DNA of 64,000 bases from CAVPKN01 sp964588495 (GTDB taxonomy: Bacteria; Chlamydiota; Chlamydiia; Chlamydiales; JAAKFR01): NCBI GenBank assembly GCA_964588495.1, contig CAZPPS010000007.1, positions 20,302 to 84,301 on the forward strand, read 5' to 3'. Below, one piece after another: positions 56,644 to 64,000 of the stretch. The first letter of the stretch is position 1; each line of letters opens with the position of its first letter. The notes beneath the pieces are model-generated. The model was not told where the DNA came from, made no database searches, and was given only the letters and a program-made list of their open reading frames with translations. Made by a program: the position numbers and the translations under genes.

Positions 56644-58215
56644 ATGCATTCGGTAACTAGTGGCTCTCTGTTTTCTACTCAAATTCTTAATGTTGTCCTA
56701 CCCCATGTCCCTGCAAAAAATTGGATTAGTTTAGCGTGTGTCAATCAAGAACTTGTAGAGAGAATGCACGTTTGCTTTTTCCATGGAATTTATAGCTGGG
56801 GTGGAGCTCATCTTGAGGCCTCCAATGAAATATTTTTGCATGCTTGCAAAAAGGGGCATACCAAATTAGTCATTTGCTACCTCACAGGAAAAAGGCAAAG
56901 AGAAAGTTTAAAAAGCTGCTTGAATACATTTTCGGAGGGTTTTAAAACTGCGGTACAAAATGAACAAGATAAACTTTTAATTAGTTTGTTGGATTTTATT
57001 TTCCAATTAAGCGAGATAAACAATGCCGATGAGGTGATTGAAGGAATTTGCGATGCCATTATAAGAATAAGTTCTAAATGTAAATTTGAAAATGACTTGA
57101 GCTATGCACTTGCAATTCACGTTAAAGGGTTGATAAAAAACAATATTTGTTTAGCACGTCGGTTCCTTGCGCTTACTCACACATATGCCTATTGGAACGA
57201 GATCGTACTGTCAGCAATTGATTGTTTGTGTTCCCAAACAAAAGGGGAGTTAGTACAAGCGCTTGAACTATTTCCACCCCATGAGAAAATCCAGATTAGA
57301 TACTGTGGATTGCCATCAAAAGATCGTTTTTATCATCTTACATATCTAGCTAAGCTTATAGCATTTGGGTATAGAAACATCCTTGCTAATGTTGTAGATC
57401 CTGATTTTGATGAAGAAGATGCCTTTCTTCAATTAATTGAAATTGCAAAAACTTTTGGAATAACTTTAGAATATGGACGCTTAGAGGAGGATGTTGAAAA
57501 ACTCAAAGGATACGATATTGTTTCAGGCTCTTTTCTTGAACTTTTCCAAAGAGAATTGCCAGCAAATAAGTGTTGTCTTACTACAGATGATAACGATATT
57601 GTTGTGGGATCTGCACATGGGGCTATCAAATTTAAAATCTTCAAACATGATGAGAATCCAGAATGGTTTATGCCTTGGATACACTCTTTAGAATCCCTCG
57701 TGTTTGAAAAAGAAGTGTTGAATTTTGCTTTTGTGGCCAATGCTAATGTTTATGACTATTGGAGCGGGAATGGTTACACGAATGAGCCTCGCTACCTCGA
57801 TTGGAATTCCAGCAAAAGTTATCTTTTTAATGCTATCCAGGCCCTTCAGCGTGAAAATTTAAAAGCGATAAATTTATATCTATATTTGGGTAAATTTGAT
57901 TCCAAAGAAGCAATAAATGATGAGGTAAGGGCATTACTAGATTTTTTTATGCGTTTAATGCCCAATAAAAATCTAAAAATCTCCATCAATCTTTTAGGGT
58001 CCTATTTAGAAGTTCAAAACTCTTTGATTTACCAAGCATTGGATGTCTTTATAATGACCTCTGAGGAGGAATTTCTTGTGCAAGCAACTCACAGACTCAT
58101 GCAAAAGAGACGGCCACAAGCCATTCAATACTACATTTATGAAACTGAGGATCATGACGAAGACAAAGTATGGAGTTGGTCTGAAAACTCTTCTTCCCAA
58201 TATTTTACCTCCTGA
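56644..58215 (+). CDS. F-box-like / ankyrin-like effector candidate, copy 1
   Basis: A 523-residue protein. Near the N terminus TQILNVVLPHVPAKNWISLACVNQEL fits an F-box motif without the leading LP, followed by EIFLHACKKGHTKLVICYL, an ankyrin-like helix pair. The remaining ~420 residues are helical and unassigned (for example CLCSQTKGELVQALELFP). There is no signal peptide. It is a close paralogue (over half identical by eye) of the next gene. F-box proteins of amoebal bacteria hijack host SCF ubiquitin ligases; the same job here is inferred. The upstream 40 bases (GGTAAAGTTTTGATAAAA..) are conserved between the two copies. Confidence 0.7.
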   Translation: MHSVTSGSLFSTQILNVVLPHVPAKNWISLACVNQELVERMHVCFFHGIYSWGGAHLEASNEIFLHACKKGHTKLVICYLTGKRQRESLKSCLNTFSEGFKTAVQNEQDKLLISLLDFIFQLSEINNADEVIEGICDAIIRISSKCKFENDLSYALAIHVKGLIKNNICLARRFLALTHTYAYWNEIVLSAIDCLCSQTKGELVQALELFPPHEKIQIRYCGLPSKDRFYHLTYLAKLIAFGYRNILANVVDPDFDEEDAFLQLIEIAKTFGITLEYGRLEEDVEKLKGYDIVSGSFLELFQRELPANKCCLTTDDNDIVVGSAHGAIKFKIFKHDENPEWFMPWIHSLESLVFEKEVLNFAFVANANVYDYWSGNGYTNEPRYLDWNSSKSYLFNAIQALQRENLKAINLYLYLGKFDSKEAINDEVRALLDFFMRLMPNKNLKISINLLGSYLEVQNSLIYQALDVFIMTSEEEFLVQATHRLMQKRRPQAIQYYIYETEDHDEDKVWSWSENSSSQYFTS

Positions 58216-58319
58216 TCCAAAACGCAGGTTAAACCTGTATGGCAACATTCCTCACAAGAGTTGGTAGAAACAGAAGAAGATGGTAAAATTTTGATAAAAA
58301 AATTTAAGAGATACGTTCC

Positions 58320-59900
58320 ATGCATTCGGTAACTAGTGGCGCTCTGTTTTCTGATAAGATTCTTAATGTTGTCTTGCCTTATGTTCCAGCAAAAAGTTGG
58401 GTTAGTTTGGCGTGTGTCAATCAAGATCTTGTAGAGAGAATGCAAGTTTGCTTTCACCATGGAATTTATAGCTGGGGCGGAGCTTATCTTGAGGGCTGCG
58501 ATGAAATATTTCTGCATGCTTGTAAAAAAGGATATAGCAAATTAGTCATTTGCTATCTCGAAGGAAAAAGGAAAAGAGAAAGCTTAAAAAGTTGTTTAAA
58601 TCTATTTTCGCGTGGTTTTAAACAAGCTCTCGAATATGAACAGCATGAACTTTTGGTTCCTTTGTTGGATTTTCTTTTTCAACTCATGGCAGACCACAAC
58701 AGTAAAACTGTGTTTCAAGAAATTTGCGAAACAATTAAACAATTAGAACTGAGTTGTATAACTGAAAATAAACTGAGCTACACAGTTGCAGCTCAAGTTA
58801 AAAGGCTAATCGGAGAACACATTTGTTATGCGCGCAAACTTCTTGTACTCACGCAAACCTGTTTTTATTGGAAAGAGATCGTATTGTCAGCAATGGATTG
58901 CCTGTGCTCGCAAACAAATGGGGAGCTGACACAGGCGTTTGAATTATTTCCGTCCCATGAGAAATTTCAGATTAACTACTGTGGGTTGCCATCGAAGGAT
59001 CTATTCTATCATTTTATACATCTTGCTAAGCTGATTGGAGGTGGATATAGAGAAATTATTGCTCATTTTGTAGTTCTTGATGCTCAAGAAGAAAAGGCCT
59101 ATCTTCAATTAATCGAAATTGCAAAAACTTTTGGGATTAAACTGCAGTATGCCCGACTAAAGAAGGATATTAAAAAACTCAAGAAGTATGATATTGTCGC
59201 GGGCTCTTTTCCTGAATTACTCCATCAAATATTGCCGTCAAATAAGTGTTACCTCACGACCAATGATAGTGATTTTTCTGTAGGATCTGTATATGGCTCT
59301 TCCAAATTTGAAATCTTTAAACATGATGGGAATCCTGAATGGTTTATACCATGGATCTCTTCTTTAAAATCCATTGTGTATGTGAAAGAAAAGTTGAATT
59401 TTGCATTTGTAGCCAATGCAACAGCTCATGACTTTTTGAGTGGAAATGAGTGCGATGAGCCCCGCTACGACAACTGGAATTCCACCAAAAGTTATCTTTT
59501 TAATGCGATCCAGGCTCTTCAGCGTGACACCTTAAAAAAGATAAATTTATATCTCTACTTGGGTGCATTTGACTCCCAAGAGGAGACAGAAAAAGCGGGA
59601 GAGGCATTACTCGATTTTTTTATGCGTCTCATGCCCAATAAAAATCTACTTTTCTCCATAAGTCTTTTTGGGTCGTATTTAAACGCCCAAAAAATTTTAC
59701 TGGGCAAAAGTTTAGATATCTTCATCATGACCTCTTCTAAGGAGTTTCTTTTGCAAGCCAGTTTCGAACTCATGCAAAAACATTGTCCGAAAACCATTCA
59801 ATATTACATCTGTGAAACTGAGGATCACGATGAAAACCATGAAAAAGATAAGGTTTGGGGGTGGGCTGGAAACTCTCCAGAATATTTTACTCCTCGTTAG
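58320..59900 (+). CDS. F-box-like / ankyrin-like effector candidate, copy 2
   Basis: A 526-residue tandem paralogue of the preceding gene. The N terminus MHSVTSG is identical, the F-box-like motif is ILNVVLPYVPAKSWVSLACV, and EIFLHACKKGYSKLVICYL repeats the ankyrin-like helix. The duplication included the leader (GGTAAAATTTTGATAAAA just upstream of both ATGs), so both are probably expressed alike. Differences spread along the whole length suggest an old duplication. A short spacer (58216-58319) separates them. Confidence 0.7.
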   Translation: MHSVTSGALFSDKILNVVLPYVPAKSWVSLACVNQDLVERMQVCFHHGIYSWGGAYLEGCDEIFLHACKKGYSKLVICYLEGKRKRESLKSCLNLFSRGFKQALEYEQHELLVPLLDFLFQLMADHNSKTVFQEICETIKQLELSCITENKLSYTVAAQVKRLIGEHICYARKLLVLTQTCFYWKEIVLSAMDCLCSQTNGELTQAFELFPSHEKFQINYCGLPSKDLFYHFIHLAKLIGGGYREIIAHFVVLDAQEEKAYLQLIEIAKTFGIKLQYARLKKDIKKLKKYDIVAGSFPELLHQILPSNKCYLTTNDSDFSVGSVYGSSKFEIFKHDGNPEWFIPWISSLKSIVYVKEKLNFAFVANATAHDFLSGNECDEPRYDNWNSTKSYLFNAIQALQRDTLKKINLYLYLGAFDSQEETEKAGEALLDFFMRLMPNKNLLFSISLFGSYLNAQKILLGKSLDIFIMTSSKEFLLQASFELMQKHCPKTIQYYICETEDHDENHEKDKVWGWAGNSPEYFTPR

Positions 59901-59990
59901 AACTTCTAACGATAAAAGACAGGGATTCACTTGAATTTTAGAGGCTTTTCCCGCATCTTCAAGGCAGAAATTGAGAAAGGTGAGAAAAAA

Positions 59991-60557
59991 ATGGCCAAAC
60001 CGCAAGTCATTATTCTGGTTGGAATTCCCGGATGTGGAAAAAGTTCTGTGATCCAGGAGACTTTGGCCCAAGTTCCACACGTTCATGTGGTGAACTATGG
60101 AGATCAGATGTTGGCAGAAGCAGCTCTAGAGGGCTTAAGTCGCGATCAGCTCCGAAAGCTCCCTCTTCTCAAACAGAGAGAAATTGGAATCCAGGCAGCT
60201 GGGAAGATGATCCAGGGTGATAAAGAGATTGTCCTGATTGATACGCATGCTTTGATTCGGACCCCTTCTGGCTATATTCCAGGATTGCCTAAAGAAGTTC
60301 TTGAGATCCTCTCTCCAAGGGCCCTCGCCTGGATTGAATGTTCCCCTCAAATTGTGATACAAAGAAGAAATAACGATTCCTTACGTTCCCGTGATCAAGA
60401 AACTGTTGCCGAATTGGCTCGTCATCAAGAACTGACCCGTGCCCATCTTGCGGCCTGTTCTTTGACGACGGGAGCGGTGCTTTGCTGCGTCGATAACAGC
60501 GGCCCTTCCATCGGACAGAACGCCGCCTCACTTGTTCAGCTCATCCGTTCACTATAA
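59991..60557 (+). CDS. Archaeal-type adenylate kinase
   Basis: A 188-residue P-loop kinase that looks like archaeal AdkA rather than bacterial Adk. The N terminus VIILVGIPGCGKSS is followed by HVVNYGDQMLAEAALEGLSR, RKLPLLKQREIGIQAAGKM, LIDTHALIRTPSGYIPGLP and RDQETVAELARHQELTRA, each of which has a close counterpart in archaeal enzymes (VNFGDVM, RKLPPEVQKEL, VDTHATIKTPAGYLPGLP). It would interconvert AMP, ADP and ATP. The start MAKPQVI at 59991 has AAGGTGAG upstream; an earlier ATG adds 20 basic residues. A bacterial adk elsewhere in the genome is expected. Confidence 0.82.
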   Translation: MAKPQVIILVGIPGCGKSSVIQETLAQVPHVHVVNYGDQMLAEAALEGLSRDQLRKLPLLKQREIGIQAAGKMIQGDKEIVLIDTHALIRTPSGYIPGLPKEVLEILSPRALAWIECSPQIVIQRRNNDSLRSRDQETVAELARHQELTRAHLAACSLTTGAVLCCVDNSGPSIGQNAASLVQLIRSL

Positions 60558-60560
60558 GAA

Positions 60561-61451
60561 TTAATATTTCCACTCGTCGGGGTAGTCGTGTTCGGTGTGG
60601 GGGATTCGGTTCGTAAAGTTCTTTTCTCCAATATACCATTGCTCGTCCAGGTGATTACAGAGCCATGCGTGTGCGCGCGCAGAAAATTTTTCAAAACGGA
60701 GCTCAGTGTGAGGATGCGTTGCGAAAAAATCATCGATTATAGAAGGGGATTGTGACGGATGCGCATGACATTTTTGGAGCTTTTTAAAAGCTTTGCTCAT
60801 GGCATAGGGATCGTATTGCTTTTTCACAAGTAAGCGAAAGCCATACTCATCAGCTTCATCCTCTTGGGATTTGCTGAAGGCCACGTTCAACATGAAATGC
60901 AGCAGTTCCGAGGCGTAAAAGGCGTGGGAATTTCCTGTGAGTTTTCGGGAGAGCATTTCGTTTCTAGCAGCATCAAATAGGTGCCCTCGTTCGATATGGC
61001 CAATCTCATGTCCAAGAATAGCAACGAGCTCAGCTTCACTTTCTAAAAGCTTCAGGAGGCCTGTTGTGATGCAAATGATGCCTCCAGGTAGGGCGCAGGC
61101 ATTCGGAGGGCCACCGGTTAGAAAAACCTGATATTCAAAAGGCTTGTGAAGTTCATCGCTGAAGCTTTTTACAAGGGAATTCAGGTAGTTGACTGTGACA
61201 GCGTCTTGAATTGTCGTGCCGCTAAGTCGAGATTTAATTTCCTCCCCCAGCTTTTTTTCATCAATGGCATCGATGGGAAGAATAGAGCTGATCGCACGGT
61301 CGACAGACTTGAGCGGTTTCCCAAGTTCCTGAAACAACATCGAAAATGAGTGATAAAAAGGGGGCTTCACAGGTTGGAGAACAGAAAGGGTTATCACAAA
61401 GCCTATTCCAAACAGAATCAAAGAAAAAAAGAGAATTCTAAACTTTTTCAT
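60561..61451 (-). CDS. M48-family metalloprotease
   Basis: A 296-residue zinc peptidase. The N-terminal signal/anchor MKKFRILFFSLILFGIGFVI is followed by a periplasmic domain with HEIGHIERGH (zinc ligands and catalytic Glu), the third ligand in SQEDEADEYGF, and GGPPNACALPGGIICITTGLL before the active site. This is the pattern of BepA/LoiP-like proteases that control outer-membrane protein assembly. It overlaps the upstream membrane protein gene by 14 bases and converges on the kinase gene. Confidence 0.9.
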   Translation of the reverse strand: MKKFRILFFSLILFGIGFVITLSVLQPVKPPFYHSFSMLFQELGKPLKSVDRAISSILPIDAIDEKKLGEEIKSRLSGTTIQDAVTVNYLNSLVKSFSDELHKPFEYQVFLTGGPPNACALPGGIICITTGLLKLLESEAELVAILGHEIGHIERGHLFDAARNEMLSRKLTGNSHAFYASELLHFMLNVAFSKSQEDEADEYGFRLLVKKQYDPYAMSKAFKKLQKCHAHPSQSPSIIDDFFATHPHTELRFEKFSARAHAWLCNHLDEQWYIGEKNFTNRIPHTEHDYPDEWKY

Positions 61452-63966
61452 GAGCTACCAGCCGGTGTTTATATTTCTTGTACAAGACACTCATTCCTAA
61501 CATAAGCCCCCCCACGCCGATAAAAACAAGAGCACGTGTGGAGAGATTGCTTTGGACTAAGTCCAAGACAATGAGACGTATGCTGCAAATTAAAAGGGCG
61601 CCCATCCCAATTTGAATGCTTTGTTTCGATTTGACAACTAAGCCGACAGATAAATAAATGCAGATTAATCCCACCCACAGAAGAGTCAGAAGCGCCTTTT
61701 CAAAATTAAAGGCAAAAAGAAGGGCAACGCCAAGGAAAACGGGGAGCAGAACCGTGAGATGCAGGTAACGGTCCAATGCGAAAGCCGTTTTTGTTAAACT
61801 TAAAGCACTGTTGATTTTTGCCTGTTGCCGATAAACGATACAAACATAAAGACATTGGAATGCGATTGCTAAAAGTGTCAGGAGATGGAAATGTTCCATT
61901 AGGAATAGCTTTGGCATCTTTAAGGTGCTTGTCACAAAAGCTGTGTGAACAATGGAAGCCACAAAATAGAACCAAGAGTACACATACAATTTTTTGGGCC
62001 AGTTAAAATTTAGGGTTCCCACAACGAGCGCGCTTGCAATCACTGCCCAAAGAAGAGGGCGGCACATTTCGGGCATCTCAACTAAAACACAGAGAGTGAT
62101 CCATCCAAGAAACAACTCATGGAGCAGATCGAGCATTAATGTTGTCAAAGGAAGATAGCTAGAATTTTTAGGCGAGACGAAGAGCCAGTAAAGGCAAACG
62201 GCAATCCCTAAAGCTTCTGTGAGCCAACGTACGTGGATGCCATGCCAAATCGGATTGACTTGAAGATGTACGGTCGCAAAATGGCCGATAAAACCGATGA
62301 GAAAAAACCATCCCACTTGCAGGACACTCTCTTTAATGTGGTCAGACACTCGATTTGCAATTTCGACTGCCAAAAGAGCGACACCTAAAAATGCAAAACT
62401 TGGGATGAGCAAACTGATACTTTTTGTGAAAACAAAGATGAGAAGTCCAGTTTGGAGACCAAAAGCATAAACTAGAAGGGGCGCGAGATTTTTTTTCCAA
62501 AGCTTAAATTCGAGAAAATTGCTGCCGATTAAAAATAGCTCAAGTATTAACAGTCCTAAAAAGTTGCAATTTGAAAAAATTGAGGGAACCACGCTCTTTT
62601 GGAAGCATAACCCGAATAATTGAATCCAGTTGAGGGAATGTACTAAAATCAGAGCTGCAATCAAGACAACATTTGATGAGGCATCTTCACGGTATTTCCT
62701 CCAAAAACTGATCATCGCAATCATCAGGAAGGTCAAGGACTGAATGAGGAGCGAATTAAACCCCCAAACAGACATCAAAGCAAAAAATACCGTGCCTAAC
62801 AGAACATTGAGTAATATCGGATTTTTTGAAGGACTTTTCTCGAGTAACAGGGAGCGAAAGTCTTCAAATGGAAACTTCTTCCATCTGCAACAGAGGTAGT
62901 AGCTCCAACAAATGGTCGCAGCTGCTCCCATGCGTAGACAAATTGCCACATGAGACGAGCCTGGTGTTAACGTAATCGCTTTGACAGCGAAAAGCAAAGT
63001 GGCAAAAAAAGCGGCTACTTGAGAGAAAGTTCCTGCTTTCACAAGGAAATTTTCTTTGTGCAATTGGAAAATCAGGCCGAAGAGATGTGTTTCTGCCAGA
63101 ATCAACAAGCAAATATCAACGGGGCTGATAGAAAATGAGCCAAGGGAGGCAATTGCTGAGAGGGCGAGCAATTGAGAGCAAAGCGTATCTGTGTAGTAGA
63201 GCCAAAAAATTCCTTTTCGTTTTGCGATTCTTGCCAAAATAAATCCAACAATTGCAACACTTCCTAATATGAGCGAAGCCCATTTAAACGATTGCGTGTG
63301 CAGCCAGATATTCCAAGATAGGAGAACCCAATTTGTGAGATGTGCGCATAGGGGGAGTGGCTCAAGTTTTGGAGATGCGTATTTTTTGCTGTAGTGGATG
63401 CAGCCGGCAATTAAGCCAATGAGCAATGAACATCCAATTGCCAGGTTGTGCATCCAAGGAAAAAGTGCGCTATCCAGTTTGAACGTCCAATACCCGTTTT
63501 GAAGTGAAAAAGCCGTGACAATCAGAAGCAGATGGAGATCCCATTTAGCTCGATAGGCATTGATCAAACCAATAGAGGCAACCAGAGCGCCAAGAGGAAG
63601 CAAAATTGGAACTTGAGGCGCAGCGCAGAAGGCAATGATGCTCAAGATCACATGTAAGGAGGCGACAGTCTGGGAAGGGGTGGTTGTCGCTAAAAGAATG
63701 TTGGTGACGACCCCTAAACATAAGAAACTGATGATATAGACAGGGGAGTGGATAAACTGAAGCCCCTCAATCATCCCGGCGCCCATTGTGGCAAATAAAA
63801 TAATTGTGGCAGCAATCGAGCGGAGCCAGCCGCAAAGAAGGGTCCATTGGGGCGATTGTTTTAATTTTAAGCTGATTCCGAAAAAGAGCATTGAAGCCAA
63901 GATCATCGCAATGACCCGTGCCTCAGGATAACGCATAATTTCTGAGGTGGTCCAGTTCACCCACAT
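61438..63966 (-). CDS. Giant multi-pass membrane protein (DUF2339-like)
   Basis: An 842-residue protein made almost wholly of about 25 hydrophobic segments with short loops, resembling DUF2339 membrane proteins of unknown function. The N terminus MWVNWTTSEIMRYPEARV overlaps a direct repeat at the window edge (the codons ATGTGGGTGAAC are part of it), so MRYPEARVIAM at 63936 is an alternative start. No catalytic motif was found. It overlaps the M48 protease gene by 14 bases, so the two form an operon. Confidence 0.68.
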   Translation of the reverse strand: MWVNWTTSEIMRYPEARVIAMILASMLFFGISLKLKQSPQWTLLCGWLRSIAATIILFATMGAGMIEGLQFIHSPVYIISFLCLGVVTNILLATTTPSQTVASLHVILSIIAFCAAPQVPILLPLGALVASIGLINAYRAKWDLHLLLIVTAFSLQNGYWTFKLDSALFPWMHNLAIGCSLLIGLIAGCIHYSKKYASPKLEPLPLCAHLTNWVLLSWNIWLHTQSFKWASLILGSVAIVGFILARIAKRKGIFWLYYTDTLCSQLLALSAIASLGSFSISPVDICLLILAETHLFGLIFQLHKENFLVKAGTFSQVAAFFATLLFAVKAITLTPGSSHVAICLRMGAAATICWSYYLCCRWKKFPFEDFRSLLLEKSPSKNPILLNVLLGTVFFALMSVWGFNSLLIQSLTFLMIAMISFWRKYREDASSNVVLIAALILVHSLNWIQLFGLCFQKSVVPSIFSNCNFLGLLILELFLIGSNFLEFKLWKKNLAPLLVYAFGLQTGLLIFVFTKSISLLIPSFAFLGVALLAVEIANRVSDHIKESVLQVGWFFLIGFIGHFATVHLQVNPIWHGIHVRWLTEALGIAVCLYWLFVSPKNSSYLPLTTLMLDLLHELFLGWITLCVLVEMPEMCRPLLWAVIASALVVGTLNFNWPKKLYVYSWFYFVASIVHTAFVTSTLKMPKLFLMEHFHLLTLLAIAFQCLYVCIVYRQQAKINSALSLTKTAFALDRYLHLTVLLPVFLGVALLFAFNFEKALLTLLWVGLICIYLSVGLVVKSKQSIQIGMGALLICSIRLIVLDLVQSNLSTRALVFIGVGGLMLGMSVLYKKYKHRLVAHEKV

Positions 63967-63999
63967 AGGTAACAGATTAGTTCACCCACATGGGTAACA
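63953..63999. repeat. Short direct repeat at the right window edge
   Basis: GTTCACCCACATAGGTAAC and GTTCACCCACATGGGTAAC lie in direct repeat about 25 bp apart; each contains a partial palindrome (GTTCACCCACATGGGTAAC). More copies may continue outside the window. It overlaps the annotated start of the giant membrane protein. Confidence 0.6.
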
Positions 64000-64000
64000 C

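Overview
This window reads as chromosomal DNA of an environmental, amoeba- or arthropod-associated member of the Chlamydiae (Parachlamydia/Waddlia-like rather than Chlamydiaceae). The housekeeping gene order is chlamydial: plsB-rng-yceD-rpmF-plsX, a DUF47-PiT phosphate pair, lpxB and pcnB, glmM-glmS followed by a TyrP-type carrier and a BI-1/YccA protein, and sucC-sucD beside ftsY. The acyltransferase at the left edge is the plant-plastid type that chlamydiae share with plants. Many small proteins carry the paired-hydrophobic (bilobed) signature of chlamydial inclusion-membrane (Inc) proteins, and there are eukaryote-like effector candidates (F-box, LRR, SET, a CaaX box). The family-level assignment is inference. 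A run of 100 N's at 9376-9475 shows this is a scaffold with an unresolved tandem repeat.

Layout. 1-5.7 kb: phospholipid/ribosome housekeeping and phosphate uptake. 5.7-10 kb: accessory DNA with a DUF234 ATPase, a YchJ-like protein, and an Inc-like/proline-repeat/F-box gene broken by the gap. 10-20.5 kb: lpxB, a hydrolase, pcnB, a homologue of eukaryotic 24-dehydrocholesterol reductase, glmM, glmS, TyrP and BI-1. 20.4-22.8 kb: a tandem segmental duplication with two paralogous Inc-like genes, a gene remnant and a copied terminator. 23-29 kb: a SET protein, an M50 protease, sucCD and ftsY. 29-38.3 kb: Inc-like proteins, an NHLP-type peptide (possible RiPP precursor), a GH63-like glucosidase, a Fur-family divergon, degenerate lutBC and two tiny Inc-like genes. 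38.3-43.6 kb: a seven-gene thiamine operon behind a TPP riboswitch. 43.5-56.5 kb: dioxygenase, transaldolase, phosphodiesterase, a putative prenylated effector, LRR protein, an AroE-like exported protein, aroA-aroK, photolyase, asd and ogt. 56.6-64 kb: tandem F-box-like paralogues, an archaeal-type adenylate kinase, an M48 protease and a giant membrane protein.

The most striking system is the thiamine operon. Its first gene encodes a homologue of THI5, the fungal single-turnover HMP-P synthase. Both substrate residues (Lys67, His71) and the CCCFC iron motif are present. ThiD, ThiO, ThiS, ThiG, ThiE and ThiF-rhodanese follow in one translationally coupled chain, with no thiC. The sequence therefore predicts pyrimidine synthesis by a eukaryote-type suicide enzyme under bacterial riboswitch control.

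The intergenic DNA is rich in palindromes. One is a MITE-like ~165-bp element with two full copies and a 15-bp end remnant. A second, unrelated 161-bp palindrome abuts a start codon. A nested palindrome lies after ftsY, and several hairpins are built from tandem hexamer or heptamer words (CCCGTG, CACAGAG).
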